From Anaerolineae bacterium (lineage in GTDB: Bacteria > Chloroflexota > Anaerolineae > Caldilineales > Caldilineaceae): a stretch of DNA of 64,000 bases. The stretch spans positions 54,449 through 118,448 of the forward strand of contig JAUIHI010000022.1 of the NCBI GenBank assembly GCA_030432295.1, given 5' to 3'. Both the position numbers and the translations under genes were made by a program. This document shows positions 63,956-64,000 of this stretch, one piece after another. How positions within the stretch are numbered: the stretch's first letter is position 1; the number at the start of each line of letters is the position of its first letter. The notes under the pieces are model-generated. The model worked only from the letters and a program-made list of their open reading frames with translations. It was not told the DNA's origin and did no database searches.

Positions 63956-64000
63956 ATGAATCCGCAGAGTGTATTTTGCCCGAACATCGAGTGTCCAGCA
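63956..64000 (+). CDS. Transposase start (cut by window edge)
   Basis: The last 15 codons read MNPQSVFCPNIECPA, with the CPNxxCPA zinc-binding opening typical of a transposase family frequent in Chloroflexota. AAGGAGAT precedes the ATG. GGATTCATGG (63907-63916) and CCATGAATCC (63954-63963) form an inverted repeat around the start region, possibly a transposase-linked site. The left end of the insertion sequence lies somewhere in 63790-63910 and cannot be fixed. Confidence 0.65.
   Translation, partial: MNPQSVFCPNIECPA

Noticed and set aside
63715..63987. 90-aa minus-strand frame at the right edge
   Set aside because: It spans a repeat element and the antisense of the transposase start; no domain features.

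Overview
This 64 kb window is a high-GC bacterial chromosome segment, most likely from the phylum Chloroflexota (Anaerolineae/Caldilineae type). That placement is inferred from gene content, because there is no rRNA here. Pointers are: the histidine phosphatase / DUF3090 / SCO1664-type kinase triad, known mainly from Actinobacteria and Chloroflexi; a mannose-1-phosphate guanylyltransferase fused to a degenerate phosphomannomutase; lipoproteins with long Pro-Thr-Ala linkers; a CofE F420 enzyme; a Gram-positive-style LexA box; and a transposase start with a CPNxxCPA zinc motif at the right edge.

Layout. 1-2.4 kb (minus): mutM start (cut by the edge), anti-sigma factor and ECF sigma factor. 2.5 kb: tRNA-Leu(CAA). 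2.9-7.1 kb (plus): an SH3 lipoprotein and a membrane protein with four cyclic-nucleotide-binding domains; the two share a C-terminal domain. 7.1-14.3 kb (minus): D-threonine-aldolase-like enzyme, a caspase-like orphan, ssnA, cofE, moaB, dnaN and a YhfC-type protease. 14.5-17.1 kb (plus): second ECF sigma/anti-sigma pair, a YtxH-like protein and a sugar kinase. 17.2-18.4 kb (minus): BtrH/DUF4872 protein. 18.9-29.8 kb (plus): the triad, ManC-PMM fusion, moxR-DUF58-DUF4129, rpsA, rpsU, infA. 30-35.8 kb: Nudix and DtxR/MntR regulator (minus), rsmG (plus), rex (minus), a 711-aa protein carrying a huge zinc-ribbon array (plus), and a CBM48 protein (minus). 36.1-39.4 kb (plus): sppA and a cysteine-desulfurase-like enzyme. 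39.5-45.4 kb: a hybrid histidine kinase divergent from clpC. 45.4-49.3 kb: an FtsK-like ATPase operon divergent from rraA-like/nurA. 49.4-55.6 kb: cytochrome c lipoprotein, glpA, glpB, DinB, pRiA4b-ORF3-like and GNAT genes. 55.7-63.7 kb (minus): one long catabolic operon running ADP-ribosylglycohydrolase, PfkB kinase, YjbQ, sugar ABC transporter, enolase-superfamily enzyme and a DOT1-like methyltransferase. 63.96 kb: transposase start.

The most notable signals are regulatory and structural. A LexA-type operator sits at the start site of a consensus promoter upstream of nurA. A Rex box overlaps the -10 of rex itself. A near-perfect promoter/operator pair precedes the DtxR-family gene. Many dispersed palindromic repeats of several families fill the intergenic regions, and several of them supply the stop codon of the adjoining gene. 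The zinc-ribbon array protein is the most unusual single gene.

All calls come from reading the sequence and recalled family features. No database search was run, so family names are recognition calls.
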